The notes beneath the pieces are model-generated. The model did no database searches. It was not told where the DNA came from and saw only the letters and a program-made list of their open reading frames with translations. The translations under genes and the position numbers were made by a program. From assembly GCA_021151765.1 (NCBI GenBank), contig JAGKWR010000003.1, positions 93,572 through 157,571 of the forward strand: a stretch of 64,000 bases of DNA, in the 5' to 3' direction. Positions 50,748 through 60,000 of this stretch are shown piece by piece (positions within the stretch are counted from its first letter, which is position 1; each line of letters begins with the position of its first letter). The stretch is from Alphaproteobacteria bacterium (lineage in GTDB: Bacteria > Pseudomonadota > Alphaproteobacteria > Rickettsiales > UBA1997).

Positions 50748-52388
50748 ATGGCTGCAAAAGAAATTCTCTTCGGAGTTGACGCCCGTACCAAAATCTTGGA
50801 AGGCGTAAATATTATCGCTGATGCGGTAAAAGTTACTTTGGGACCAAAAGGTCGTAACGTGGTAATCGAAAAATCTTTCGGCGCTCCACGCATCACTAAA
50901 GATGGCGTGTCAGTTGCTAAAGAAATCGAATTGGCTGACAAGTTCCAAAATTTGGGCGCGCAAATGATTAAAGAAGTTGCATCTAAAACCAACGATATCG
51001 CTGGCGATGGAACTACAACTTCAACAGTTTTGGCTCAAGCAATTGTACGCGAAGGCGTGAAATCAGTTGCTGCCGGCATCAATCCAATGGATTTGAAACG
51101 TGGTATCGACATCGCAGTTGACGCTTTGATTAAAGAAGTGAAAGCGATGAGCAAAAAAGTAAACGGCCAAGAAGAAATCGCTCAAGTTGCGACAATCTCT
51201 GCTAACGGCGATTACGAAATCGGCAGCAAAATTGCTGAAGCGGTACAAAAAGTTGGCCCAGATTCTCCAATCACGGTTGAAGAAGCTAAAGGTTTGGATT
51301 TCGAAGTTAACGTGGTTGAAGGTATGAACTTCGATCGTGGTTACTTGTCGCCATATTTCGTAACTAACGCTGAAAAAATGACAGTTGAGATGGAAAATCC
51401 ATTGATCTTGTTGTTCGAGAAAAAAATCTCGAATTTGCAACCAATGGTTCCATTGCTTGAAGCTGTAGTGCAGTCAGGTCGTCCACTTTTGATCATTGCT
51501 GAAGATGTTGAAGGTGAAGCTTTGGCTGCTTTGGTTGTGAACAAACTTCGTGGTGGTTTGAAAATCGCTGCTGTTAAAGCTCCGGGTTTTGGTGATCGTC
51601 GTAAAGCGATCATGGAAGATTTGGCTGTTTTAACTGGTGCGCAATTGATCTCTGAAGATTTGGGCATGAAGCTTGAAACTGTTACTCCAGATCAACTTGG
51701 CCAAGCTAAAAAAATCATCATCGACAAAGAAAATACGGTTATCGTTGATGGTGCTGGTAAATCAGCTGATGTACAAGGTCGTTGTGCTGCAATCAAAGCT
51801 CAAATGGCTGAAACTACTTCGGATTACGATCGCGAAAAACTTCAAGAACGTTTGGCTAAACTTTCTGGTGGCGTTGCCATCATCAAAGTTGGTGGTGCGA
51901 CTGAAGTTGAAGTTAAAGAGAAAAAAGATCGCGTTGACGATGCTTTGGCTGCAACTCGTGCTGCAATGCAAGAAGGTATCGTTGCTGGTGGTGGATCTGC
52001 TTTGGTCTACGCTGGTCGTATCCTTGAAGGTTTGAAAGGTGCTAACGACGATCAAAACGTTGGTATCAATATCATCCGTAAAGTTGTACAAGCTCCAATC
52101 CGCCAAATCGCTGAAAACGCTGGTAAAGACGGTGCGGTTGTAGCGAACGAAGTATTGTCGAAAAAAGAAGCATCTTATGGTTATGATGCGCAAAACGACA
52201 AATTCGGCGACATGTTTAAAGCTGGTATCGTTGACCCTGCAAAAGTTGTGCGTACTGCACTTCAAGATGCGGCATCAATTTCTGGTTTGTTGATCACAAC
52301 TGAAGCTGCGATCATCGAGAAAAAAGAAGAAGCTCCTGCTCACAGCCACGGTGGTGGTATGGGCGGCATGCCTGGAATGGGCTTTTAG
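50748..52388 (+). CDS. groL: Chaperonin GroEL
   Basis: 546-residue Hsp60 subunit. ATP-binding and hinge motifs VTLGPKGRNVVIEKSFG, AGDGTTTSTVLA and GIVAGGGSALV are present, with the C-terminal GGMGGMPGMGF tail. Codon usage is visibly more biased (for example AAA, GAA, GGT, GCT) than in most neighbours, consistent with high expression. The gene is followed by two hairpins and a repeat region. Confidence 0.98.
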   Translation: MAAKEILFGVDARTKILEGVNIIADAVKVTLGPKGRNVVIEKSFGAPRITKDGVSVAKEIELADKFQNLGAQMIKEVASKTNDIAGDGTTTSTVLAQAIVREGVKSVAAGINPMDLKRGIDIAVDALIKEVKAMSKKVNGQEEIAQVATISANGDYEIGSKIAEAVQKVGPDSPITVEEAKGLDFEVNVVEGMNFDRGYLSPYFVTNAEKMTVEMENPLILLFEKKISNLQPMVPLLEAVVQSGRPLLIIAEDVEGEALAALVVNKLRGGLKIAAVKAPGFGDRRKAIMEDLAVLTGAQLISEDLGMKLETVTPDQLGQAKKIIIDKENTVIVDGAGKSADVQGRCAAIKAQMAETTSDYDREKLQERLAKLSGGVAIIKVGGATEVEVKEKKDRVDDALAATRAAMQEGIVAGGGSALVYAGRILEGLKGANDDQNVGINIIRKVVQAPIRQIAENAGKDGAVVANEVLSKKEASYGYDAQNDKFGDMFKAGIVDPAKVVRTALQDAASISGLLITTEAAIIEKKEEAPAHSHGGGMGGMPGMGF

Positions 52389-52390
52389 CG

Positions 52391-52434
52391 ACCCGATCAA
52401 CGATCGGGTAAAAACGTGCTAAACGCACGTTTTT
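52391..52434 (+). terminator. Tandem hairpins terminating groEL
   Basis: An 8-bp stem with a 3-nt loop (52391-52409) is followed directly by a 10-bp stem AAAAACGTGC/GCACGTTTTT (52410-52434), whose descending arm ends in a five-T run. The second is a classical intrinsic terminator. Confidence 0.8.
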
Positions 52435-52440
52435 AGCTAA

Positions 52441-52582
52441 AAGCGGGCGGAGCTATGCTCCCGCCCAGGCAACACGTCGTCTTCGAGCGAAGCGAGAAAA
52501 GCGATGTGTTGAAGCGGGCAAGGTTTTATGTTCCCGCCCAGGCAACACTTCGTCTTCGAGCGAAGTGAGAAAAGCGATGTGT
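52441..52582. repeat. Two tandem 71-bp GC-rich repeat units
   Basis: Unit 1 (52441-52511) and unit 2 (52512-52582) are clearly homologous with about ten differences; both contain CCCGCCCAGGCAACAC, CGTCTTCGAGCGAAG and GAAAAGCGATGTGTTGAAG words and internal inverted repeats, and a further fragment follows to about 52595. The G+C content is far above the background. Together with the two terminators the repeat fills the 356-nt gap between groEL and the next gene; I see no gene in it. Confidence 0.75.
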
Positions 52583-52637
52583 TGAAGTGGTTGAAGTTGT
52601 TCTCGAAATTGAAACGCACACCAATCAAAACAAAAAG

Positions 52638-52674
52638 GCCTCGTTTCGTAAAACACGAAACGAGGCTTTTTTTT
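52638..52674. terminator. Strong intrinsic terminator, probably bidirectional
   Basis: A perfect 12-bp stem (GCCTCGTTTCGT / ACGAAACGAGGC) with a 5-nt loop is followed by eight T residues, and an A-run precedes the stem on the plus strand. It separates the groEL region from the convergent lipoprotein/recF/dnaN genes. Confidence 0.88.
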
Positions 52675-52744
52675 GACAGAAATATCACCGATTTAAATTT
52701 GATCTTAAAAAGATCTTCCAATTACGCTTGGGTGAAAATTAATT

Positions 52745-53173
52745 TTATTCCCAGCCTAAAACTTCGTAACCCTTCTTATTCAAACAGTTGGTAACGTAGC
52801 GTTGTTTCATTTGATCAGGTTTAACTTTGTCTTCGCCAGCAACTGACAACGCGCCCATTGCAGCTCCAACACCCGCTCCGATTGCAGTGCCAACCAAAGT
52901 TGATTTTAATCCACGGCCGAAAATTGCGCCACTTGCGGCGCCAACAACTCCACCAATTACAGCTTTTCGTCCAGCTTCTTTTGCGGCACGACGTGCTTTG
53001 TATTGTTTAAGATATTCATCAGCTTCTGTGCTACAGCTTTCAGAATCTTTCTCGGCAATTTCTTTGCCGTTGTTGAGATAAGTTTGGTTTTGATAAAAAA
53101 TTGGTTTGTAAGAAGAGCAAGATGCGAGTGAAAAAATACTCAATAAAATCACGAAATTTTGACAAATTTTCAT
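52745..53173 (-). CDS. Glycine-zipper lipoprotein
   Basis: 142 residues from the ATG at 53171-53173: signal peptide with lipobox SLASC, a charged region with a lone Cys, then a Gly/Ala-rich segment (IGGVVGAASGAIFG and AIGAGVGAAMGAL) of the glycine-zipper type seen in outer-membrane lipoproteins such as the Rick_17kDa/SlyB-like group. It ends with a Cys-containing tail. An ATG five codons upstream would overlap recF. The start lies 4 nt after the recF stop. Confidence 0.85.
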   Translation of the reverse strand: MKICQNFVILLSIFSLASCSSYKPIFYQNQTYLNNGKEIAEKDSESCSTEADEYLKQYKARRAAKEAGRKAVIGGVVGAASGAIFGRGLKSTLVGTAIGAGVGAAMGALSVAGEDKVKPDQMKQRYVTNCLNKKGYEVLGWE

Positions 53174-53177
53174 ATTT

Positions 53178-54287
53178 TTACAGTTCAATAATTTGTAAAG
53201 AATCGTCGTTTAAATATTGCGGCGGCAGCAAATCTTTGCTGGTTGCGCTGAAAAATGCTGGCAGATTTGCTGCTTTAACTTCGGTGAAAAGATCAGATTT
53301 TCTTTTCTCGTCAAGATGCGAAACCACTTCGTCGAAAATTAAAATAGTTGGCTGATTTTTATAGTTAGCCGAAATTTTAGCGCGCGCCAAAGTGATACCA
53401 ATCATGATTGATTTTTGTTCTCCTGTGGAAGAGCGCGTTGCCGACATATTTTTTTCGGAAAAAATTGCATCAAAATCAGAACGATGAACGCCGAAATTAG
53501 TTTTAAAATTTGCTAAATCAGCAGTGCGATTTTCACGTAATTTGTGGAGATAATTTTCTTCGATTTGCACGGCGCTTTGTTTCATAACGCTTTCTTCAAT
53601 ATCACCGGTGGCGCGTAATTTTGGTTTAGGAAAATTAGATGCGAAAGAGGCGATGGCGCGGTTGAAAAAATCTACGGCTTCGATACGCGCTGAAGCAATA
53701 GCAATGCCGAGTTCAACGATTTGATTTTCAATAATATCGAGCCATTTTTCGCCCTGTTTTTGCGTGCCGTATTTTTGCAAAATCAGCAATCTTTCACGCA
53801 GTAATTTTTGATAATTATTAATACGAGTTAGGTGGTTTTGGTCGATGTCGCAGACGATTTTGTCGAGATAATCGCGACGTTCTGATTTGCCTAAAATAAA
53901 AAGTTGTTCAAGTTGCGGTGTAAGAGCGATGAAATTAATTAGATGTTGGCGAACATCGCTTTGACGTTTTGAAGTTGTGGCTTCGCCGTTAATTTCAAAA
54001 GCTTTTTTCTTGTGCGTACGATCAAAAGAAATGCCGATTTTTTCGATAAATTCGTGATCGGAAATTTCAGAAAAAATTGTGAAAGAATTGCTATTCTCGG
54101 CGATCATTTCTTCGAAATCAGCACCACGCAACGAAGAGCCGCGACCAAGTAAAGTAAGGCTTTCAAGAATATTGGTTTTTCCGACACCATTATTTCCGGC
54201 AAGTAAAACTAATGGTTTGGAAAATTCGATTTTTTTCGAAGTAAAGTTACGAAAATTAGAAAGTATGATTTTGGTAATTAGGCTCAT
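53178..54287 (-). CDS. recF: Recombination/repair protein RecF
   Basis: SMC-like ATPase loading RecA at gaps. Walker A GNNGVGKTN (near residue 32), the signature SSTGEQKS and Walker B PTILIFDEVVSHLDEKR are visible. The 369-residue form begins at the ATG 54285-54287, with a TTG one codon before as an alternative. It lies 29 nt downstream of dnaN, the conserved dnaN-recF order; dnaA and gyrB are not adjacent. Confidence 0.95.
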   Translation of the reverse strand: MSLITKIILSNFRNFTSKKIEFSKPLVLLAGNNGVGKTNILESLTLLGRGSSLRGADFEEMIAENSNSFTIFSEISDHEFIEKIGISFDRTHKKKAFEINGEATTSKRQSDVRQHLINFIALTPQLEQLFILGKSERRDYLDKIVCDIDQNHLTRINNYQKLLRERLLILQKYGTQKQGEKWLDIIENQIVELGIAIASARIEAVDFFNRAIASFASNFPKPKLRATGDIEESVMKQSAVQIEENYLHKLRENRTADLANFKTNFGVHRSDFDAIFSEKNMSATRSSTGEQKSIMIGITLARAKISANYKNQPTILIFDEVVSHLDEKRKSDLFTEVKAANLPAFFSATSKDLLPPQYLNDDSLQIIEL

Positions 54288-54316
54288 CAAGTTTGCTCTA
54301 TTTGAGCTTTTTAGAA

Positions 54317-55423
54317 CTAGATTCTAACTGGCATAATTACGAAGACAGAATGCATATCTTTGGCTTCAACAATTGCTGGAGAAAAACCATCTTTGAAGCG
54401 CATCATCAATTCTTCTTTATCAATTTGGCTGATAACGTCGAGTAAGTAACGTGAATTGAAACCAGTTTCGATTTTATCGCTGGTGTAATTTACGTCTAAT
54501 TCTTCGTAAGCGAAAGAGCCGTCAGTTGTGCTGACTTGCAAGTTCATTTTCCCGTTTTCAATAGTTAATTTGACAGAACGATGTTTGTCATTGGCAACGG
54601 TAGAAACGCGATCAACACAATCGAAAAAAGTTTTTTTGTTAATCACAGAAATTTGATTATTCGATTTCGGTAAAACCTTTTCGTAATCAGGAAATTCGCC
54701 ATCAATCAATTTGGAAACGATTACGGTGTTGTCAGTAGTAATTTTAATTTTAACACGAGAAGCAGCGATTTTTATTGTTTTGCTGCCGTCAATAATACGT
54801 CTGATTTCGGCCACTGATTTTTTTGGAATAATCACTCCAAACTCAGCATTGAGATTTTCGCATGGTAAATAAGACAAAGCTAATCTGTGACCATCAGTTG
54901 CAACAGTGCGCAATTCAAAGCCAGAATCTCTTTTAAGCGATTGCAAGAATAAGCCGTTTAAGTAGTAACGAGTTTCGTCATTGGAAATTGCGAAGCGAGT
55001 TTTGTCGATCATTTTCGCTAATTTTTCGGCATCAACTTCCACTTCAGCGCCGAGTTCTCCTTCCGATAAATTAGGGAATTCAGAAGCGTCGATACAAGGC
55101 AAACTATATTTCGATTTACCAGATTTGATTTGCAAAATTGTCGGAGAATCTTGCGCGATAAGAATTGCTGAAGAATCAGAAATTTTACGGACAATGTCGA
55201 AAAACATCTGTGCGGGAACTGTAGTAACGCCGCTGGTTTTGATGTCAGCATCGATAGCTACTGTAACTGAAATATCCATGTCTGTTGCCGCTAAATTGAC
55301 TTTACCGTTCTTAACTTCGATCTTGATGTTTTGTAAAACTGGAATGGTGTTTTTCTTTTCAACCGCACCATTCACATTTGAAAGTGCTTTCAACAAAACT
55401 GGCTTAGCTACTTCGAATTGCAT
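54317..55423 (-). CDS. dnaN: DNA polymerase III beta sliding clamp
   Basis: 368-residue ring-forming processivity clamp. The N-terminus (FEVAKPVLLKALSNVNGAVE), the ATDMDISV segment, FLQSLKRDSGFELRTVATDGHRLA, and the C-terminal VIMPVRI are characteristic. Three repeated clamp domains give normal length. No origin-like cluster of DnaA boxes is apparent in the 91-nt gap upstream. Confidence 0.97.
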   Translation of the reverse strand: MQFEVAKPVLLKALSNVNGAVEKKNTIPVLQNIKIEVKNGKVNLAATDMDISVTVAIDADIKTSGVTTVPAQMFFDIVRKISDSSAILIAQDSPTILQIKSGKSKYSLPCIDASEFPNLSEGELGAEVEVDAEKLAKMIDKTRFAISNDETRYYLNGLFLQSLKRDSGFELRTVATDGHRLALSYLPCENLNAEFGVIIPKKSVAEIRRIIDGSKTIKIAASRVKIKITTDNTVIVSKLIDGEFPDYEKVLPKSNNQISVINKKTFFDCVDRVSTVANDKHRSVKLTIENGKMNLQVSTTDGSFAYEELDVNYTSDKIETGFNSRYLLDVISQIDKEELMMRFKDGFSPAIVEAKDMHSVFVIMPVRI

Positions 55424-55514
55424 GAGATATTTATCGATTTGTTGTTATTTTTTTAGATTGCTTGAAGCGTTTTTAGATTATCAAATTTTTAACCATCAAC
55501 TACTCAACTATCAA

Positions 55515-56780
55515 CTAAAAGCTGACTTGTGTGCGAAAGATTAGATATTGAGGATTTCCTCTAATAATGGAGAAGTTGTCGGTCTCGTTGTATATATAGT
55601 TTAACATCAATCTCGTATGATTATTTGGGTAATAATTTAAAGCGAGATCGTAAGATTTGAGGTTGCCGCCATGAATATTTTTGCTGTTAAGATTAGTGTT
55701 GGAGTATCTAGCTCCTATCTCCCATGCTCCGTTAGAGCTAATTCGTGGTGCTGTGGGTAAACCCTTTTTGGAGTCATAGCCGAAATATTCTCCTGTTAAA
55801 AAATAAGATGCTGTGACGTATCCACCGCTAAAATTTAAATTTCCTAATCCAGTGCTGCGATTAAGCGTTGTTTTTAGATATTCGCTAGTCAAAGCAAACG
55901 AACCTTTTTGGTAACGAAATTCCAGCATATTTTGATAGTAGTTGGCTACATCATTAATTTTCCCGCTATCAATTAAATTAGTGTGAATCACATCAATATC
56001 GCCGGAAGATTTAAACCTCATAGTACGGTTTGAACCAGTTACTGGATCAAAACTTTTATCCAAAATTCGATAACTATTGTTGAGACCTAGATGGAGAAAA
56101 TGATTCTCAATTTTATTGTTTATTGCTGCTAAATGGAATCTTGTTGAAGCTGCTTTACCATTGTTATTAGCATTTGTAGTCCGCATACCGGGATTGTGAA
56201 TCGCAGATCCAAATAAACCTAAATGCATGCCCCAATTTTCACCGTAGGGATCAACTGATATTCCTAACTTCCGAGGTGCACGAAAAGTTGCAATACCGGC
56301 AGAAAATTCTGTGAAGGTTGGAATCAAGTTTACGGTTGAAATTTCCAAACCGTTATTTTCGAAAAATTGTCCAACTAAAATATCGGTGTTTTTGAAACTA
56401 TTATTAATCAATACAATATCAGATGTGCGGAATTGATTGTCGTTGGTTCCTACCAAAAAACGATATTTCCAATTTGTACGTATTTTTCCTCCAGCTCCAA
56501 TCCAAGCACGACGTAGTAATATTTTATCTTTCATCGAATTGGTTTCATCGGCTAAAGCAGTTCCAAAATCAACAACGATTCGGCCATCAATTTTAATGGA
56601 TTCATTATTTAAGAAAGAAGACTCCTTGGAAATCGATTCATCGTTATTGTCGTATTCAGAAATAATTAAATCTTCATTTGAAGGTAGATTGATCGTTTCT
56701 GCTTTAAGTTTATTTGTGAAAAAAAAATTAACTAACAGTGCAAGAATTAGGCATTTTTCTTTTCTAATTTTTTTTCTCAT
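55515..56780 (-). CDS. Porin of the OprO/OprP (phosphate-selective) family
   Basis: 421-residue outer-membrane barrel with a signal peptide (ending near LKAE, residue 28), barrel-type strands from about residue 63 (IDGRIVVDFG, ILLRRAWIGAGGKI, WKYRFLVG) and a terminal Phe (RTQVSF) as the BAM targeting signal. RRAWIGAGGKI and DILVGQFFENNG are typical of the Porin_O_P family. Anion specificity is not certain. It is divergent from the giant surface protein gene. Confidence 0.85.
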   Translation of the reverse strand: MRKKIRKEKCLILALLVNFFFTNKLKAETINLPSNEDLIISEYDNNDESISKESSFLNNESIKIDGRIVVDFGTALADETNSMKDKILLRRAWIGAGGKIRTNWKYRFLVGTNDNQFRTSDIVLINNSFKNTDILVGQFFENNGLEISTVNLIPTFTEFSAGIATFRAPRKLGISVDPYGENWGMHLGLFGSAIHNPGMRTTNANNNGKAASTRFHLAAINNKIENHFLHLGLNNSYRILDKSFDPVTGSNRTMRFKSSGDIDVIHTNLIDSGKINDVANYYQNMLEFRYQKGSFALTSEYLKTTLNRSTGLGNLNFSGGYVTASYFLTGEYFGYDSKKGLPTAPRISSNGAWEIGARYSNTNLNSKNIHGGNLKSYDLALNYYPNNHTRLMLNYIYNETDNFSIIRGNPQYLIFRTQVSF

Positions 56781-56954
56781 TTTGTTGGGAGGAGGGAGAT
56801 TTTTGTAACTTATCTAAGTGATGAAATAGTTCTTAAGATGAATAAAACCAAGGGTTTTGAAGGTTTTGTAACAATTAAAATTTTTGCATAGTTTAGATTA
56901 GTGACCTGTTTTATTACAGATGTCAGAAATGTAGAAAAAATAACAGAAAAAATT

Positions 56955-56972
56955 GTGGATTTTAAAAACCAC
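56955..56972. promoter_or_regulatory. Imperfect palindrome upstream of the giant surface-protein gene
   Basis: GTGGATTTTAAAAACCAC is palindromic except for one pair and lies 51 nt before the ATG at 57023, inside the 242-nt divergent region shared with the porin gene. It could be an operator; no clear -35/-10 pair is assigned. Confidence 0.3.
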
Positions 56973-57022
56973 TTACCCGCTTACTATCGTGAAATTAATA
57001 TTTTTTAAGCATTTCTTAAACT

Positions 57023-60000
57023 ATGAACTACATCAAAAAATTATCACGTTTTTTCTTTGGAGCTGGTGCTCTATTCTGGTCGAACTCAGTTGACGCTGCG
57101 GATATAACAATAAGTTCGCCTTCTACAGATCCTCAAACTTACACAGCAAATAATCAAACAATTAAAGTTAACAGTAGTCTTGAGGTATCAGATAGTACAG
57201 CCATTAGTAGCTCAACTTATACTGGTTTGAGACTTAATATTGATACTGGAAGTTCAAGTACAGGTGTTGTTGCTACTGGTTCTCATGGTGCACTTGAAAT
57301 CACAAGTTTGGCAAGTTTGGGTCAATTAAATTTAACAAGTGGTCTGATCACCAGTGAATATGCTGGTGGAGCGACTGTTTTATTATCTGGTCAAAGCAGA
57401 AATACATTCATTAACTTAGATTCGGGAACAACTCTATCTAACACTTCTAGCAGCGGTTACGCGATTAATTCAAATTCAACTTATAACAATAACTTACAAG
57501 TTAGCAACAGTGGCACAATTTCTGCTGGAGCATCTGGTACAGCGATTAACTTTAATGACAGTAATGGTGGTTCAACTCTAACTCTTACAAATTTAGGCAC
57601 AATTTCTGGTGAGACAGCTATCAATGCTGCTAGCACCTCGAGTGGAACCAACGTTGTTAATGTGATTAACGATGAATCTGGTGTTATCAGCGGTGATATC
57701 AACGCAAATAACAATCAGTTCCAGTTACAAAACTTTTCTGCAGCAACTATTGTTGGTGATATCAACTTAGGGTCTAACTCTGGCTCTTACATTGATTTGG
57801 AAGGTGGTTCAGTTACCGGTAACGTAACTATGGGCAACTACAATCAATACCTATTATTGAATGGTGGTTCGGTCACGGGAGATATTAATGGTGCTGGTCA
57901 AGTTCAAGTTGCCCAAGACCTTACTCTTTCCGGTAATATTGGTTCAAATGGTAGTGTAACTTCTGTTACAGTTTCCGATGGAAAAACTCTCACGGTTGGT
58001 GACTATAACATTTCTACGAGTAATACCGAAACAACTCTCTACGATGACGGTATTTTCCTTGGTAGCGGTTCAACTCTAAGCGTTGATAATGGTACAATCA
58101 GTGCTACAATTGATGGCACTTCCAGTGGTAATGGTACAGTTAACGTTATTGGAGATAACACTTTTGATTATGCGATCGGTTCTGATAACTCAATTGCAGC
58201 TTTAAATATTTATACTGGAGCCAATGTTACTTTTAACGCTGAAATTGATGCTACAACAGTTACGGTTGGTCAGGGCGAAGGAAGCAGTGCCTTCACTTTA
58301 AACACGGGCAATACTTTGTATGGTAATTTGGTTGTTGAGAATAGTTCAACTGCAACTTTGGGAGGAAATGCTTCTGTTAGTGGTAACGTTACTCTTGATA
58401 CTGACTCGACTCTAAATTTAAATAGAGGCTCAGTTTCTGGAACTATTTTGGGTGCAACAGATGGTGTTGGTACTTTGAATTTCCAAGATAACTATACATT
58501 AAGTCAAAATGTGGGTGATTCTACTCACTCACTTGATTCTGTTAATGTTTCTTCGAATAAAACATTAACAGTCGGTTCAAATACAATTGATGCGACTACT
58601 ATTAATCTAAACTCTGGCGCTACAATTGAAATTTCTGCCGATACGGTAAACGGTTTGATTAAAGGTACATCTGACGGAGTCGGTAATGTAGACTTTGAAG
58701 CTAGCCTTTCATTGTCTCGTGACATAGGTTCGGCTGACTACTCTTTGGAAAATGTTAATATTGCTGAATCTACAACTTTATCTGTTGGATCATATAATAT
58801 AGATGCAACTAAAGTTAATATTGGAAGTAGTGCTACTTTGAATTTGGGTTCAGGAACTATTACAGGAAGTGTTGATGGAACTTCTACTAATACTGGAACA
58901 TTTAATATTAACGGTTCAGGAAGTGTTACTGGTAGTATTGGTGCTACTAATGGTCTTTATGCTTTAAATATTAGTGATGGTGCTTCACTAAATTCTAGTG
59001 GTTCAATCAAAGCCTTTACAACAACTGTTGGTTCAGGGGAGAGTGGAGGAACTTTCGAATTAGCTACTGCGCAAACTGTGATAGGTAATTTAGTCGTAAA
59101 CACTAACTCAGAAGCGACTTTTAATGGAACTTCTTATGTTTATGGGGATGTTTCTCTCTATAGCGGATCAGTTTTGAATTTGGGAACTGGTTCATTTGGT
59201 GGAACTATTCTGGGCAATGTAGATAACGTTGGTACGGTTAACTTCACAGATGATTACTCAACTTCAAACATTATTGGTGATTCTACTCACTCAATCGCTG
59301 CTTTGAACGTAGCAAGTGGCAAACATTTAACTATTAATGATGGCGTTGATGCGACTGCAATTAATTTGAACTCAGGTTCAACAGTTACATTGAACTCAAT
59401 TGATGCTGTGGTTGCAGATATTTTGGGTGTTAATGATGGTGAAGGTACTGTAGAATTAACTTTAAACACAACTTTGTCAGGAAATTTGGGAAGCAGTACG
59501 CATTCTTTGGCAAATGTTAACATCGGTAATTACACACTTGATGCTTCTACTTACAGCATCGACGCTACTAACATCAATTTATCAGATAGTTCAGTTTTAA
59601 AAATTGGTTCTAGCTCTATTAATGGTAATATTGATGGTCTAACAGAAAATGCGGGTACTGTTCAAATTACAGCATCTGGAGTGTCTTTATCTACAGACAT
59701 CGGGGCAACAAACGGTATTTCAGCTTTAAATATTAATGATTCAGCCTCTTTGAATCTTGATGGTAATATCAAAGCTTCAAATGTAACGGTTGGTCAAGGT
59801 GAAAGTGGTGGTTCTTTTACTCTCGCTACTGGAAATACTTTAACCGGCAATTTGACAGTTGATAATAACTCAACTGCTACACTTTCTGGTTCCGCTAATG
59901 TTACAGGAACTATCACTTTGGATGATGGATCAAACTTAAATCTAACTAATGCAGGAGCTTATACTTCGATCGTTGGTGCTACTGATGGTGTTGGTTCAGT

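Noticed and set aside
51762..52265. 167-codon minus-strand frame inside groEL
   Set aside because: Antisense of a highly conserved chaperonin segment; no family resemblance or start signal.
52441..52582. Possible CRISPR array
   Set aside because: Only two 71-bp units with no short identical repeats and variable spacers, and no cas genes nearby; it is a tandem duplication of a GC-rich element.
55424..55514. Replication origin next to dnaN
   Set aside because: The gap is 91 nt, with no cluster of DnaA boxes and no dnaA gene; dnaN-recF alone does not mark an origin.
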